From: Ahaetulla prasina
Taxonomy: Eukaryota > Chordata > Lepidosauria > Squamata > Colubridae
NCBI RefSeq assembly: GCF_028640845.1
Contig: NC_080548.1
Location: 14,168,814 to 14,232,813 of the forward strand
DNA length: 64,000 nt
Reading direction: 5' to 3'
Shown here: piece by piece, positions 21,652 through 34,500 of the stretch
Layout: each line of letters starts with the position of its first letter
Numbering within the stretch: the first letter of the stretch is position 1
Program-made: the position numbers and the translations under genes
The notes under the pieces: generated by a model
What the model was told of the DNA's origin: nothing
The model's input: only the letters and a program-made list of their open reading frames with translations
Database searches by the model: none

Positions 21652-22330
21652 CAGTGGTGAAATCTGAACCGGTTTACTACCAGTTTGCTGGCTGCGCATG
21701 CACACTGCATGCCAAATGCGCACTGCGCATGCGCGGCATGCACCATGCACCAAATGTGAGGTGCGCACGCACACAGTGCACTCCAAAAGAAGGCAAGGGG
21801 TAAGTAGAACAGCGTGCGGGGGAGGAGGTGATCAGCTGTGGCGTGCAATCTTTTTTTTTTTTTACTTTTAAAAGCATTTTTTTACAACCTATTCAGCTGA
21901 ATAGGTTGTAAAAAATGCTTTTAAAAGTAAAAAAAAAGGCTCTGATATGGCTCAGAGCCTTTTTTTTAACCTTTTAAAAGCATTTTTTTACAATCTATTC
22001 CTATCATTTGGGCGGGAAAAGCAAGTGAGCCAGAAAGAAGCGGCAAGCAGGCAAGTGGGCGACCAGGCAATTGGGTGGGCATGGCGGCGGGGGGGGTAGG
22101 GATTTTTGCCACTGGTTCTCCAAACCAGGGGTCTCCAACCTTGGTCCCTTTAAGACTTGTGGACTTCAACTCCCAGAGTCCCTCAGCCAGCAAAGCTGGC
22201 TGAGGAACTCTGAGAATTGAAATCCACAAGTCTTAAAGGGACCAAGGTTGGAGACCCCTGCTCCAAACCACCTGGCGCCATCGCTACCAGATCAGCCGAT
22301 CCAATCCAAACTGGGAGCATTTCACCCCTG
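21652..22330. mobile_element. MITE-G inserted in L1
   Basis: CAGTGGTGAAATC to GCATTTCACCCCTG; duplications gtttgaat (21644-21651) and gtttaaat (22331-22338). Contains the TTTTAAAAGCATTTTTT foldback and a younger MITE-P. Confidence 0.88.
22136..22260. mobile_element. MITE-P inserted in MITE-G
   Basis: CAGGGGTCTCCAACC to GGAGACCCCTG; perfect duplications ctccaaac at 22128-22135 and 22261-22268. The arms are nearly perfectly self-complementary. Confidence 0.92.
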
Positions 22331-22849
22331 GTTTAAATGAAACATCAGTTGTCAAAACAGATGTTGTCTGAAACAAAAACATCATTTGTGGCAAAACATT
22401 CGTTTTTAACAAGAAATTAGCCCCAACAGTATGAAATTGATTTTTCCCCGTTTTAACCTATCTTCAATTCCATTTTGTGTCCTGGTTATTTTGAAATAAC
22501 ATACAATTCATATCTGTCACAGTAATTCCCAAGTCTTTTACTTTTTTCTCAATCTTAAAAGCAGTTTTCTTCATCAGTTCTATTTGATTTTCTAATTTCA
22601 ATATTTTTGTTAACATCTTTGCCTTCTGATTATTAATCTTAAAACCTGCTAAAAATGTACCAGTCCTTTATTTTTCCCATTATTTCTACTCCCTCTAGTG
22701 GATCTTTTAAAATTAACACCAAATCACCTGCAAATGTCCAGAGCTTTTATGTTTCTTTTTAAATCTTAACTCCCATAATTCTCTCAACCTGTCTTATGTC
22801 TCTGTTCAGTACTTCAAGAGCTGAATTATTTAAATATATGATTATTGAG

Positions 22850-23325
22850 GTGAGACTATAATATGCACAGAGATGGAAATATTAAAACAGTCTTGACTAT
22901 GGAGGAATTTTGGTGAAATTTGACAGAACTTGCTTAGATATATGAATTAACTTGTTTTATTAGACAAAAGACACATACATTTACTGGTGATTAGAAACCT
23001 CTTATGGATTTTTTCCACAAAAATAAAAAAAAACAAACGTGATTTATGGCTTTGATGATTAGACAGGAGAGATTATAGAAGGTAGAGCCTTATAAAGTAT
23101 CTTTAGAGAGAGAGGTAGAAATATAATTATAGTAACTGCTATGAAGAGAATTGGAAACCCCTTCTTTGTATCTTTTTCTTTTTTGTTTTTCTTAGCTTTG
23201 TTTTCTTTTCTTGAACATTCTGCTCTCTCTTTGCTTTATTTTCTTTCCTTTTTTCTTCTTTCCCTTACATTAGTTTTTTTTTCTTTTTCAAAAGTTTCAA
23301 TAAAAATCATATAAAAAATTAACTG
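22850..23325 (+). mobile_element. Probable L1 3' end
   Basis: A pyrimidine-rich 3' UTR (TTCTTTGTATCTTTTTCTTT) ends with TTTCAATAAAAATCATATAA, as expected for an L1 tail. No confident coding block. Confidence 0.4.
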
Positions 23326-23723
23326 CAATAGTTCCTGTGTGAGCATCAAATAGGCTTGTGAGGAACTTTTAGTTGGAGGCAAAAAGAAGCATCCAGATGA
23401 GAGTACGATTCACCATTCATCTGCAACTCCTTAAACCAAATGCATTTATCCTAAAATCACAGAGAGATGGACAAAGCTAAGATATTACAGACAGGTGCTG
23501 TATTTGTGGGCATCTAAATTTTAAAATGGTCCTGGCCGAACATGTTCTGGTTCTAGAACACCAATGGGACCTCTACAAATAGTGAATATAAGGTTGTGCT
23601 TATTGGTCGAAATTTAAACTTGAGAGGTGCTTTAAGAAGTTTTGTCGATATGGAATGATGCATAAAGCAGATACCATAACTACAAAAATAAATAGACAGG
23701 AAATTTCTGCCATTTATAAAACA
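23326..23723. other. Unassigned sequence downstream of SLC30A2
   Basis: No recognised repeat or conserved frame. It lies between the L1-like tail and the (GGAA)n array. Confidence 0.4.
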
Positions 23724-23796
23724 GGAAGGAAGGAAGGAAGGAAGGAAGGAAGGAAGGAAGGAAGGAAGGAAGGAAGGAAGGAAGGAAGGAAGGAAG
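23724..23796 (+). repeat. (GGAA)n microsatellite
   Basis: About 18 uninterrupted GGAA units directly past the predicted SLC30A2 poly(A) signal. Confidence 0.97.
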
Positions 23797-23805
23797 TGTT
23801 TTGGC

Positions 23806-23811
23806 TTTATT
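23806..23811 (-). terminator. SLC30A2: Candidate SLC30A2 poly(A) signal
   Basis: Reverse-strand AATAAA 155 bp past the TGA stop. Cleavage 15-25 bases further on would fall inside the (TTCC)n array. It is the nearest hexamer to the stop. Confidence 0.5.
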
Positions 23812-23965
23812 TCAAGCATACTAAAAACTGCACTTTCAATTGGATGATTCCAGAAGAAGGATTTAGTCACAAGGAGTCAGTAAGTCGGGTTACACTTAGG
23901 ATACTTTGAGGTAGCAGCTTTAACACGGCTGAACGTCCATCTCCAGCTTACTTGGCGACAGTGGA

Positions 23966-24111
23966 TCAGTCTGTGGGGCTCTGGCATTTTTGGCAATCCT
24001 TCATGTCCTCCGAATAATTCTCTATCTGGATTGTTGTGGTGTGGAAATCGAAAGCTTTTTGCAATTGGCAGCTGGCTTCCTTCAAGACAGTCTGGGCATC
24101 AGCATCTTTAT
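23966..24111 (-). CDS. SLC30A2: SLC30A2 exon 8 (terminal coding)
   Basis: 146 bp, acceptor tctgtcccag, stop TGA at 23968-23966. Encodes [18 protein letters not shown] and the C-terminus [18 protein letters not shown]; the CxxC near the end is typical of ZnT2, ZnT3 and ZnT8. Confidence 0.96.
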
Positions 24112-25468
24112 CTGGGACAGAAATGACAAGAGCTAAGGGACAAGTATTGGAGATGGTAGGAAAATTGAAGTCTCCGCCCCTTTCAAAAGCCAGCACTCAA
24201 GAATGGATAACATTGGTTCTAATTTAGTTTAGGCGTGCTTCAAAAATTATTTGGAAAAACTGCTTTAGGGTCTTATGAAAACGCAAGCACAGCACTTCTC
24301 TAACAGTCTTAGACAGGGGTGTCAAACTCAAGGCCCTGGCGGGGCACATCCACCCACAGGGTGCTTAGATCTGGCCTGCAGGGCTGCCCTAGAAACAGTG
24401 AAGGACCAGCCCGCAGTGCCTCTGCCAGTGAAAATGGAGCTTGGGAGGGCTGCGTGCATCCCTCCCGAGCTCCGTTTTCGCTGGCAGAGGGTTGCAGGAG
24501 GCTATCACAGATAAAACGGAGCTCAGGAGCCATTTTCTCTGGCAGAGTACTCGGGCCACTACAGGCGCCGACACAAGTGACGTCGAGCTGGCCACACCCA
24601 CCCCAGCCACGCCCACCCCGGCCCCCCAAGGTCAAACACAACCCTGATGCGGCCCTCAATGAAATCGAGTTTGACATCCCTGTTTATAGAAAAGAGCTGC
24701 GGTGGTGCAGTGGTTAGAATGTAGTACTGCAGGCTCCTTCTGCTGACTGCCGGCTGCCTGCGATTTGGCAGTTCGAATCTCACGGGGCTCAAGGTTGACT
24801 CAGGCTTCCATCCTTCCGAGGTCGGTAAAATGAGGACCCAGATTGTTGGGGGCAAGAGAATGACTCTGTAAATCGCTTAGAGAGGGCTGTAAAAAGCACT
24901 GTGAAGCGGTATATAAGTGCTATCGCTATTCTTAACAGCCACACAACTTTGTTCAGGCATAATCTGAAACACATACCTCATGAGAGCTGCCTTTACCAGC
25001 CTTGGGCAGAAACTTTAAAAAGCCGGTCTACTTTAATAAGTCTTAGTGAGATTCAAAACACTTCTGAATAATGTCCAGAGTGCACAGCCCTAATTTGTAT
25101 TGTATCCTTATGATTTATATTGATATTGTTTCCCGATTGTTTATTTGTAGCCTATGGCTATCATTAAGTGTTGTATCATTAAGTGTTAAATTTGTACCCT
25201 ATGACTATCATTAAGTGTTGTAAGCATTGTACCTTGATGAAGGTATCTTTTCTTTTATGTACACTGAGAGCATATTCACCAAGACAAATTCCTTGGGTGT
25301 CCAATCACACTTGGCCAATAAATAATTCTATTCTATTCTATTCTATTCTATTCTATTCTATTCTATTCTATTCTATTCTTTTTTTAATTGGTTTTATTGT
25401 ATCGTATTGTATTTTATCTGGCTGTTAACCGCCCTGAGTCCTTCAGGAGAAGGGCGGTATAAAAATTA

Positions 25469-25550
<82 letters not shown>

Positions 25551-28500
25551 GTTGTTGTTGTTGTTATTGTTATTGTTATTGTTATTATTATTCTATTCTA
25601 TTCTATTCTATTCTATTCTGGCTGGTGGAACATGCAATCGTCCATCAAAAGACAGTTTTCTTTTAAGTAAAGCTTAATTTAAGCCAACATTTGTGGCATT
25701 TTCTTGGCGAACTCTCACCATCATAAAAGTAGTCCTCAACTTACAATCATTCGCTTAGCGTCTCTCCAAAGTTATAACGGCATCGAAAAGCTGACCTACA
25801 GACAGTTCTAATGCTCACAACCGTGGCAGCATCCCCATGGTAACGTGTTCAAAATTTGGAAACTTCTATTTATGACCATTGCGGCACCCTGGGGTCATGT
25901 GATCGCCAATTGAAATCTTTTCAGGAGGCTTCCAAAAACAAAGTCAATGGGGGAAGCCAAATTCGCTTAATGACCATGTGATTCACTTTAACAATTGCAG
26001 TAATCCACTTAAAAAACCGTGGCAAGACAGGCCATTCAAGTGGATGTGACTCAATAACTCAACAACTTGAAGAGACGTGGACTTCAGCATGTTTGCTGGG
26101 GGAATTTTGGGAGTTGAAGTCCACACATTTTCAAATCCCTACAGTTCAGAAACACTGATTTATAGTTATTCTGGGTGCCTGGGTGTTTTATCCTTGTTCC
26201 AGAATGGTGCAAATTCTAAACGTGCCTCACTCACGTGTAACTTACTGATTGCGATATGGACTGACAGCACCGGCTGCGACACTGTTAGAGCCCAGATGTG
26301 GAGGCTATGGATTGCTTTCACTCCACTTATGGAGAGCAGGATGGTTTTCACATCATTGAAATCTATGCTTTTTGGAGTACCTATAAGACAACAGGAAGGA
26401 AATGGAAGAAATGAGCCAAAGCAACAGGATGCAAAGGATCTTGCAAGTTCTACATCTCTCTCACACCTTGGGCTTCCTATCTTGGATGACTCAGTGGCTT
26501 AAATGATGAAGCTTTCGGTATCTGTTTCAGCTTTGAATTTATCTTATGTTCTTTTTTTTTTGGACACTCCCAAAGTTGAACCTTGCCATCTGAGCAGAAG
26601 CTGGCCAAGACCTTCTTCAGCCGAGTTTATATAAGGCAGTGTTGGTGAACCTTTTCGGCACCAAGTGCCGAAATGGAAGTGCATGTGCACACGTGGGAGC
26701 ACCAGAAACTGAAAGTGCAGCTCCCCGGAACATGTGCTGACTGGAAAGATGAGCTTCTGGTTTCTGGTTTCATGCTGGCCACCTGGTCTTCCAGTTTCTG
26801 GCATACATGCACGCGCGAAGACCAACTGGCTGGCGCGCATATGTGCGCCGGAGCCTGGAAGAGCAACGGGCGACAGCTGGTGTGCCCAGAGAGATGGCTC
26901 TGTGTGCCACTTCTGGCACGCATACCATAGGTTCGCCATCAGGGATATAAGGCATTCTTTTTCTTCAAACTGACTTTTGAGTACCCAGCAATAGAGAGGC
27001 TAAAGTAAAGTATAACTTTACGTGCCATTTCATATGTTCATTATACAGGTAATCCTCAACTAACAGCAGTTCATTTAGTGACCGTTCAAAATTACCACGG
27101 CACTGGAAACAGTGACTTGTGACCGTTTTTCACACTTACAATCATTGCAGCATCCCCAAGATCATGTGATCAAAATCCAGATGTTTGGCAACTGATTGAT
27201 ATATATGACGGTTGCAGTGTCCTGGGGTCATGTGATCCCCTTTTGCGACCTTCTAACAAGCAAAGTCAACGGGGGAGCCAGATTCACTTAAGAACCATGT
27301 TCCTAATTGAACAACTGCAATGATTCACTTAATTGTGGCAAGAAAAGTTGTAAAACTCAAATGTTTCACTTAGCAGCAGAAATTTTAAGCTCAATTGCAG
27401 TCGTAAGTTGAGGACTACTTGTACTATAAACTGCCAAATGCTCTCCCTATATATACCGTATTTTTCGGAGTATAAAATGCTCTGGATTATAAGACGCATC
27501 TACCTCTTTTGGTGAGGAAAACAAGAAAAAGAAGTCTGCCTCTGCCTCCCAGCAATTTTGCTTCCTTGCAGCAAACAGCAAATAGCCTGCTTTACTTTCA
27601 TTTTCGTTTTCAGCATAGTTTGATTAGCATTAGAAGAAAAAACTGTTCCTAGCAATTTACCTCCTTGCAGCAAGCAGCAGAGGCCCATGCAGCAATAGGC
27701 CATGGCAATCCCTGCAGCCTGAAACAGCTGAGAGTCAGAAGGCCGACCCAAGGGACAATCAACTTGTGCTAATTAGGCTGTGCTGAAGCTGAAATGGGCT
27801 GTTTCTTCTTGCTGCCTGCTGTAAGAAGGTAAATTGCTGGGAGGCAGAGGCCATAATGTGAGGGGCAGTGGATGGGCAGAGCTACATTCGATGTATAAGA
27901 CGCACCTAAATTTTTATCCTGTTTTAGGGAGGGAAAAGGTGCCTCTTATACTCTGAATATATTACTATATATATAGTAAATAGCATAGCCTTGTCTAGCA
28001 TGAATTCCTGGAGTGTGCTAAAAGCCTTATCACATTAAATTAACACCACTGCAATTTAAATGTAGGGTGTGGCTTTTTAATTTATGATAGTTTCCCTTTC
28101 TAGAATTTAGCTCTTCTGTTGGATTAGCAAGCTATTCCAAATAGGTGGATAGGGGAAGATCCAATCTGGAGGGTCCTTGATGCTCTCGGAGCTTGGCTGT
28201 TTTCTTGCAGACCAATTTCATTACCCAAATGAGATAAAATCATCAGTGCTGATGCTGTAACCTAGTTTGGTTAATAAAACGCCTGCAAGAAAACAAGCAA
28301 GCTCAGAGAACACCAAGGACCCCTCATGTCAAATATTCTCCTACAAATATTCTCCTTTAAGATCCAGTCTGATTTCCTCCTGGAATAATCTTTCTAAGAG
28401 TGGTTTCTAAATGGCATTCTGGAGCTCAGTGGGGGATGGCAGGAGGGATGAGAACAGGGGTGAAATCTAGCAGGTTCTGGAGAACCGATAGCGGAAATTC

Positions 28501-31500
28501 TGTGTAGTTCGGAGAACCGGCAAATACCACCTCTGGCTGGTCCCAGAGTGCGGTGGGAATGGAGATTTTGCGATATCCTTCCCCTGCCATGCCCACCAAG
28601 CCACACCACACCCACCAAGCCACGCCCACAGAACCGGTAGTAAAAAAAAAAAATGGATTTCACTACTGGATGAGAAGGCTTCTATCCCTCCAGTTGGAAG
28701 AGAAAGGTTGGGAGCAATGCACAATGCAGATGTGTGTGTAGCATCCAGCTGTGGGGAGGGACCTGGGTTCGTAACAACCTACACTTGTCAACCAGTGCTG
28801 TGAAAAAACTAAAGGAGCTTGTAATGGCATAGGGTTTCCTCCTCTTCCCAAAGGTGCTTTTCCAAAATGCAACTGGACTTTGTTTCCTTGAAAACATTTT
28901 GCTTCTCATGCAAGAAGCTTCTTCAGTCCTAACTGAATGGTAGGGAATGGAAGGCTCTCCATTCTTTGCAGTGAGAACCGAAGAAGCTTCTTGATGAGAA
29001 GCAAAATGTTTTCAAGGAACTAAAACAAGGAAGTCTGTTGGAAAAGCACTTTGGGGACCACTGTGACCTGCATGGTGGAGAATCTCCATCAGTGGTGAAA
29101 TGACAAATTTGCTACTACCAGTTCTGTGGGCGTGGCTTGGTTGTGGTGGGAAATGTGAATGGGTGGGCGTGGCCAACTTTTTTTTTTTTACTTTTAAAAG
29201 CATTTTTTCTACAACCTCTTCGGGCGAAGTAGTTGTAGAAAAAATGCTTTTAAAAGGCTCTGACGATCCCAGCTGAGCCGCGCGATCAGCAGAGGCTTTT
29301 TTTTACTTTTAAATGCTTTTAAAAGTTAAAAGTTTTAAAAGTATTTTTAAATGCTTTTAAAAGTTAAAAAAAAACAAAAAACCTCTGATGATCATGCTAC
29401 TCAGCTAGGCATTGGGGGGGTGGGGCAGAGACTTTTGCTACTGGGTCTCCGAACCACCCACCGCCATCGCTACTGGATCAGGCGATCAGGTCCGAACCGG
29501 GAGCATTTCACCCCTGATCTCCATAGACATTTTCTCCTCTGGGCAGTGTTTCTGCCATACTTTTATCATTCCTGCTCTATCATCCAAGTCAACGTGAGCC
29601 TGCTGTCTTCAAAATCCAACTTAACGCTCTCAATCCCATCTCCCAGCCCTAGGAAATGACCTTCCATCAGCACACGGATAACATCTCGGAGGATGTTCAA
29701 TGTTGTTCCAAGGACCAGGATGGAAAACACAAAGGTGCAGATAGGATCCACGTATTTATATTCTGGCTAGAAAAAGGAGAAAATAATCCATGAGTCCTCT
29801 TTTTGTTCAAGGGCTGAATCCCTTCCTAGGATCTGCTTGGCACTCATTTCATCAGTGAGTCACAGCTGATGTCTACTGGCATTCTCACCCTATGGTAGAC
29901 GCCCCCATGGCCTTTCCTAATGTTGGGCTCTACCTCCAGTCAGCAGGGCTGTAAAGCAGAGGTCTTCAAACTTGGCAGCTTTAAGACTTTTGGACTTCAA
30001 CTCCCAGAATTCTCCAGCCAGCTAAGCTAAGAGAATTCTGGGAGTTGAAGTCCACAAATCTTAAAGCTGCCAAGTTTGAAGACCTCTGCTGTCAGGAATA
30101 GAAATTATAACCTCCTTAACTCCCTCTGGACAGCCAGCGGTTTCCGGTTCTGCTTCAGAATTAAATAATTCAACTCTACCACAGAGGAGATGTCCGCATA
30201 GGAATGTGGGGGAGGGGGGGAGTCATCAATGTCAGGCTTGCCCCAGCTAGATTCCTAAGAAAGAAAGACCCTCGACTCCATTTGGTTGAAATGATACGGT
30301 TCTTTTACTGAGAATTAGCGGTTGCAAACAAAGCAGGCTAGAACTGAAGTTCACATGCAAAAGATTACAAACTTTTTCCTGTCATCTAGCTCCCCCCTTG
30401 ACCGGCTCATCTTTGACCAGTGGCATGCCGCCTAAATTTTTTTGAGAATGTTACAGATGTTTGGTGCAATTTGCATTCCTTTCTCAGGCTCCGCCTCCTT
30501 GAGGACTGGAATAAGCTGATTTCTCAACCTCTGGTTTCTGTCAAGCCTATCATCCCCCCCTCCCTTTTCCCAAATGCCATCACTCTGCTAAACAAATAAT
30601 TCCCTCAACACTGTCAAACTATTTTACTAAGTCTGCACTAGTATTAACCTTATCATTCCCATCACCCATCTCCTTCCACTTATGACTGCATGACTGTAAC
30701 TTTGTTGCTTGTATCCTTACGATTTATACTGATATTGTTTCCTGATTGCTTATTAGTACCCTATGACTATCATTAAGTGTTGTACCTTATGATTCTTTTA
30801 TGTACAGAGAGAGCATATGCATCAAAGACAAATTTCTTGTGTGTCCAATCAAACTGGGCCAATAAAAAATTCAATTCAACTCAACTCAACTCAACTCAAC
30901 TCAACTCTACCCTACCCTATCCTACCTTACCCTACCCTACCCTAACCTACCCCTTACAGGCCAATTGCCTATTTCCTCTCCTCTCTCTGACCCTTGCTTC
31001 CCAAGAGGGATGGCAGAGCGCCAGCGAGGCGCCAAGCTGAAGATCTGACAGTCATTGCCTTCTTTTAAACCAGGGAGTAGGCAACGAGCAGCCTCCTACT
31101 TGTGACATTTCAGCAGTCATAACCACACTGCCCAAATCTAGTAACAAAATAGCTACAGGAAGTCCTCGACTTATGACCACAATTGAGCCCAACATTTTTG
31201 TTGTTAAGCAAGACACTAATTAAGTGAGTTTGCCCCGTTTTCCTCGCCACAGTTGTTAAGTAAATCATTACAGTTGCCTATGGTGATTCTCAATCATCCA
31301 GGTCATGGTTGTCTCAAAGATGCTTTTTCAAAAGGCCACGTGGACTTGGTCTTTTCCTGGAGCAAGCTGTTTTGGTTCTCATCCGAGGAGCTTCATTCAG
31401 TCAGAACAAGAAGCAGCTTCTTGGATGAGAAGCGAAACGTCTTCCTTGAGGGGAAAAACATCTTTGAAAAAGCATCTTTGAGACAACCACTACAGATTTA

Positions 31501-34500
31501 AGTTAGTAACATGGTGAAGTGAATCTGGTGCCCCCATTGACCCTGGGACATTCAGTTGCCAAGTGTCTTGACGTTCGATCAGATGACCATGGGGCAGGGG
31601 TGAAATGTAAAATTTGTTACTACCGGTTCTGTGGGTGTGGCTTGGTGGGGTGGGAGAGTAATGTGACTGGGTGGGCATGGCCAACTTTTTTTTTTTACTT
31701 TTAAAAGCATTTTTTCTACAAACCTCTTCGGCTAAAGAGGTTATAAAAAATGCTTTTAAAAGGCTCTGGCGATCCCAGCTGAGTTGCCTGATCATCAGAA
31801 GCTTTTTTTTCTTTTAAAGGCAAAAAAAATGCTTTTAAAAGAAAAGAAAAGCCTCTGACGATCAGGCAACTCAGCTGGGATCGTCAGAGTCTTTTAAAAG
31901 CATTTTTTATAACCTCTTTAGCCGAAGAGGTTTGTAGAAAAAATGCTTTTAAAATTTTTTCTACAAACCTCTTCGCTTGAAGAGGTTGTAAGAAAATGCT
32001 TTTAAAAGGCTCTGACAATCCCAGCTGAGCCGCACGATCATCAGAGGCTTTTTCTTTTAACTTTTAAAAGCATTTTCTCGGCCGAAGAAAAAATGCTTTT
32101 AAAAGTAAAAAAAAAAACCTCTGATGATTGCGCGGCTTAGCTGGGCATGGGTGGGGGGGCAGGGATGTTTGCTACCCATACTCCGAACCAACCGCCCCCA
32201 TCGCTACCGCATTGGATGATCCATTCCGAACCGGGAGCATTTCACCCCTGCCATGGGGATGCTGCAACGGTTGTTAAGCGTGGGAAAAACCGTCATTTTT
32301 TTCAGTGCCATTGTAACTTTGAACGGTCACTAAACAAATGGTTATAAGTTGAGGACTACCTGTAATGTCCTACAGAGTGTGGTCTCATCCCCTACACCCT
32401 CAAATTAAGTGGTGGGAAGGAGATATGTAATGTCCCTGGCAGCCTCAAAACTCTTCAATCATCCAACAGAATGAATGAGTTTGACTTAACTAGTTCGATG
32501 CGTATTTCCACTTCCTGTTTTAAACTTGTGATCCACTAATCAAGATTACAATGGAAGATAGAACCTGGTGGTCCCATAAAACTGTTGGGGACTATTCTAT
32601 GATTGAGACGAAAGAATAACCATCTCTCTGTTGGAGGTCTTACCTTGAAGTAGATTATGATGGCAGCCACCAAAACGCCAATGCTTTGCACAAGATCTCC
32701 AACGACGTGGATAAATGCAGCTCGCACGCTAGTATTGTGTGTCCCCTCCTTGTGACTGTGATGGCTATGACCGTGTCCTGATTGGTGTAAGATAATGCCC
32801 ATTCTATAGAAAGATATTAATAAAGAGCCAGTTGTACACAGAACATTAATTAAGAAGCTGGAACTGAACCAAGAAAATGTCAGCTTTTTAAGACTGACCA
32901 GACTAGGAGACCAATGCCATGTAGATCAGTGCTACTTTTAGTACAGGTAGTCCTCGAGTTACGGCCACAATGGAGCCCAAAATTTCTGTTGCTAAGCAAG
33001 ACATTTGTGACGTGAATTTGGCCCAGTGGTGAAATCCAATTTTTTTTTTCTACCGGTTCTGTGGGTGTGGCTTGGGCATGGCATGGCTTGGTGGGTATGG
33101 CTTGGTGGGCGTGGCAGGGGAAGGATACTGCAAAATCTCCATTCCCACCCCACTCCAAGGGAAGGATACTGTAAAATCCCCATTCCCTCCTCACTCCTGG
33201 GGGAAGGATATTGCAAAATCCCCATTCCCACCCCACTCTGGGGCCAGCCAGAGGTGGTATTTGCCGGTTCTCCGAACTACTCAAAATCTCCACTACTGGT
33301 TCTCCAGAACCTGTCAGAACCTGCTGGATTTCACCCTTGATTTGGCCCCATTTTAGGACCTTTCTTGCCGCAGTTGTTAAGTGAATCCCTGCAGTTAAGT
33401 TAGTAACACAGTCGTTAAGTGAAACTGGCTTCCCCATTGACTTTGCTTGTCAGAAGATCAAAAAAGGGGATCCTGGCACACTGCAACCGTCATAAATCTG
33501 AGTCAATTGCCAAGTGTCTGAATTTTAATTCAGGGGGATGTTGCAACCATGGTTAAAAAGTGTGAGAAACGGTCGTAAGTCACTTTTTTTCCAGTGATGT
33601 TGCAACTTTGAACAGTCACTAAGCAAACAGTTGTACTTTTAAAAGAAAAAAAAAAGCCTCTGATGATTGCGCGGCTCAGCTGGGATCATCAGAACCCTTT
33701 AAAAGCATTTTTTCCTCTGACGATCCCAGCTGAGTTGCCTGATCATCACAGGCTTTTAAAAGCATTTCTTTACAACCTCTTCAGCTAGAAAAAATGCTTT
33801 TAAAAGTTAGAAAAAAAAGTTGGCCACGCCCACCCAGTCACATTACCCCACCCCCCAACCAAGTCACGCCCACAGAACCGGTAGTAACAAATTTTACATT
33901 TCAACCCTGGTTTACTCACATTACATTCTTGGTTAGGCCAGGGGTCTGCAAACTTGGCTCTTTTAAGACTTGTGAACTACCAGAGTTCCTCAGCCAGCAA
34001 AGACTCCCAGCAACTCTGAGAGTTGAAGTCCACACATCAAAAAGTGCCAAAGTGACCCCATGAGTTTGCAAGCTATCCATGATTGGGTTGGGATACAAGT
34101 AGTCCTCGACTTATGACCACCATTGGGCCCAAAGTGTCTGCTGCTAAGCGACATTTAATATGCAATAAGGGGGACTTGGTGGCTCAGTGGCTAAGATGTT
34201 GAGACTCTAGAAAGAGTGCAGAGAAGAGCAACAAAGATGATTAGGGGACTGGAGGATAAAACATATGAAGAACGGTTGCAGGAACTGGGCATGTCTAGTT
34301 TAACAAAAAGAAGGACTAGGGGAGACATGATAGCTGTGTTCCAATATCTCAGGGGCTGCCACAAAGAAGAGGGAGTCGGGCTGTTCTCCAAAGCACCTGA
34401 GGGTAGAACAAGAAGCAATGGGTGGAAACTGATCAAGGAAAGAAGCAACTTAGAACTAAGGAGAAATTTCCTGACAGTTAGAACAATTAATAAGTGGAAC

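Larger units (their letters stand above)
20035..22850 (-). mobile_element. L1 LINE ORF2 fragment, split by two younger insertions
   Basis: Read on the reverse strand in three pieces. 22335-22850 holds the RT core (AGDLVLILKDPLEGVE). 21346-21646 holds GGKPQIKVLQNANENRRLGL-type sequence. 20035-20530 holds a degraded C-terminus. An L3-like LINE and a MITE-G separate them. Confidence 0.7.
31154..32364. mobile_element. MITE-A carrying two nested insertions
   Basis: TACAGGAAGTCCTCGACTTA at the left and GTTGAGGACTACCTGTA at the right. A MITE-S block (31278-31495) and a MITE-G (31595-32250) lie inside; removing them leaves a contiguous MITE-A. Confidence 0.85.

Noticed and set aside
23724..23796. 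A cluster of ETS sites from (GGAA)n
   Set aside because: GGAA arrays can bind ETS fusions, but nothing here beyond the repeat itself supports function.
24698..24780. A tRNA gene
   Set aside because: A and B box-like motifs are present but belong to the SINE-1 head; the sequence does not fold into a full cloverleaf and the SINE body follows. The same applies to SINE-2 and SINE-3 heads.
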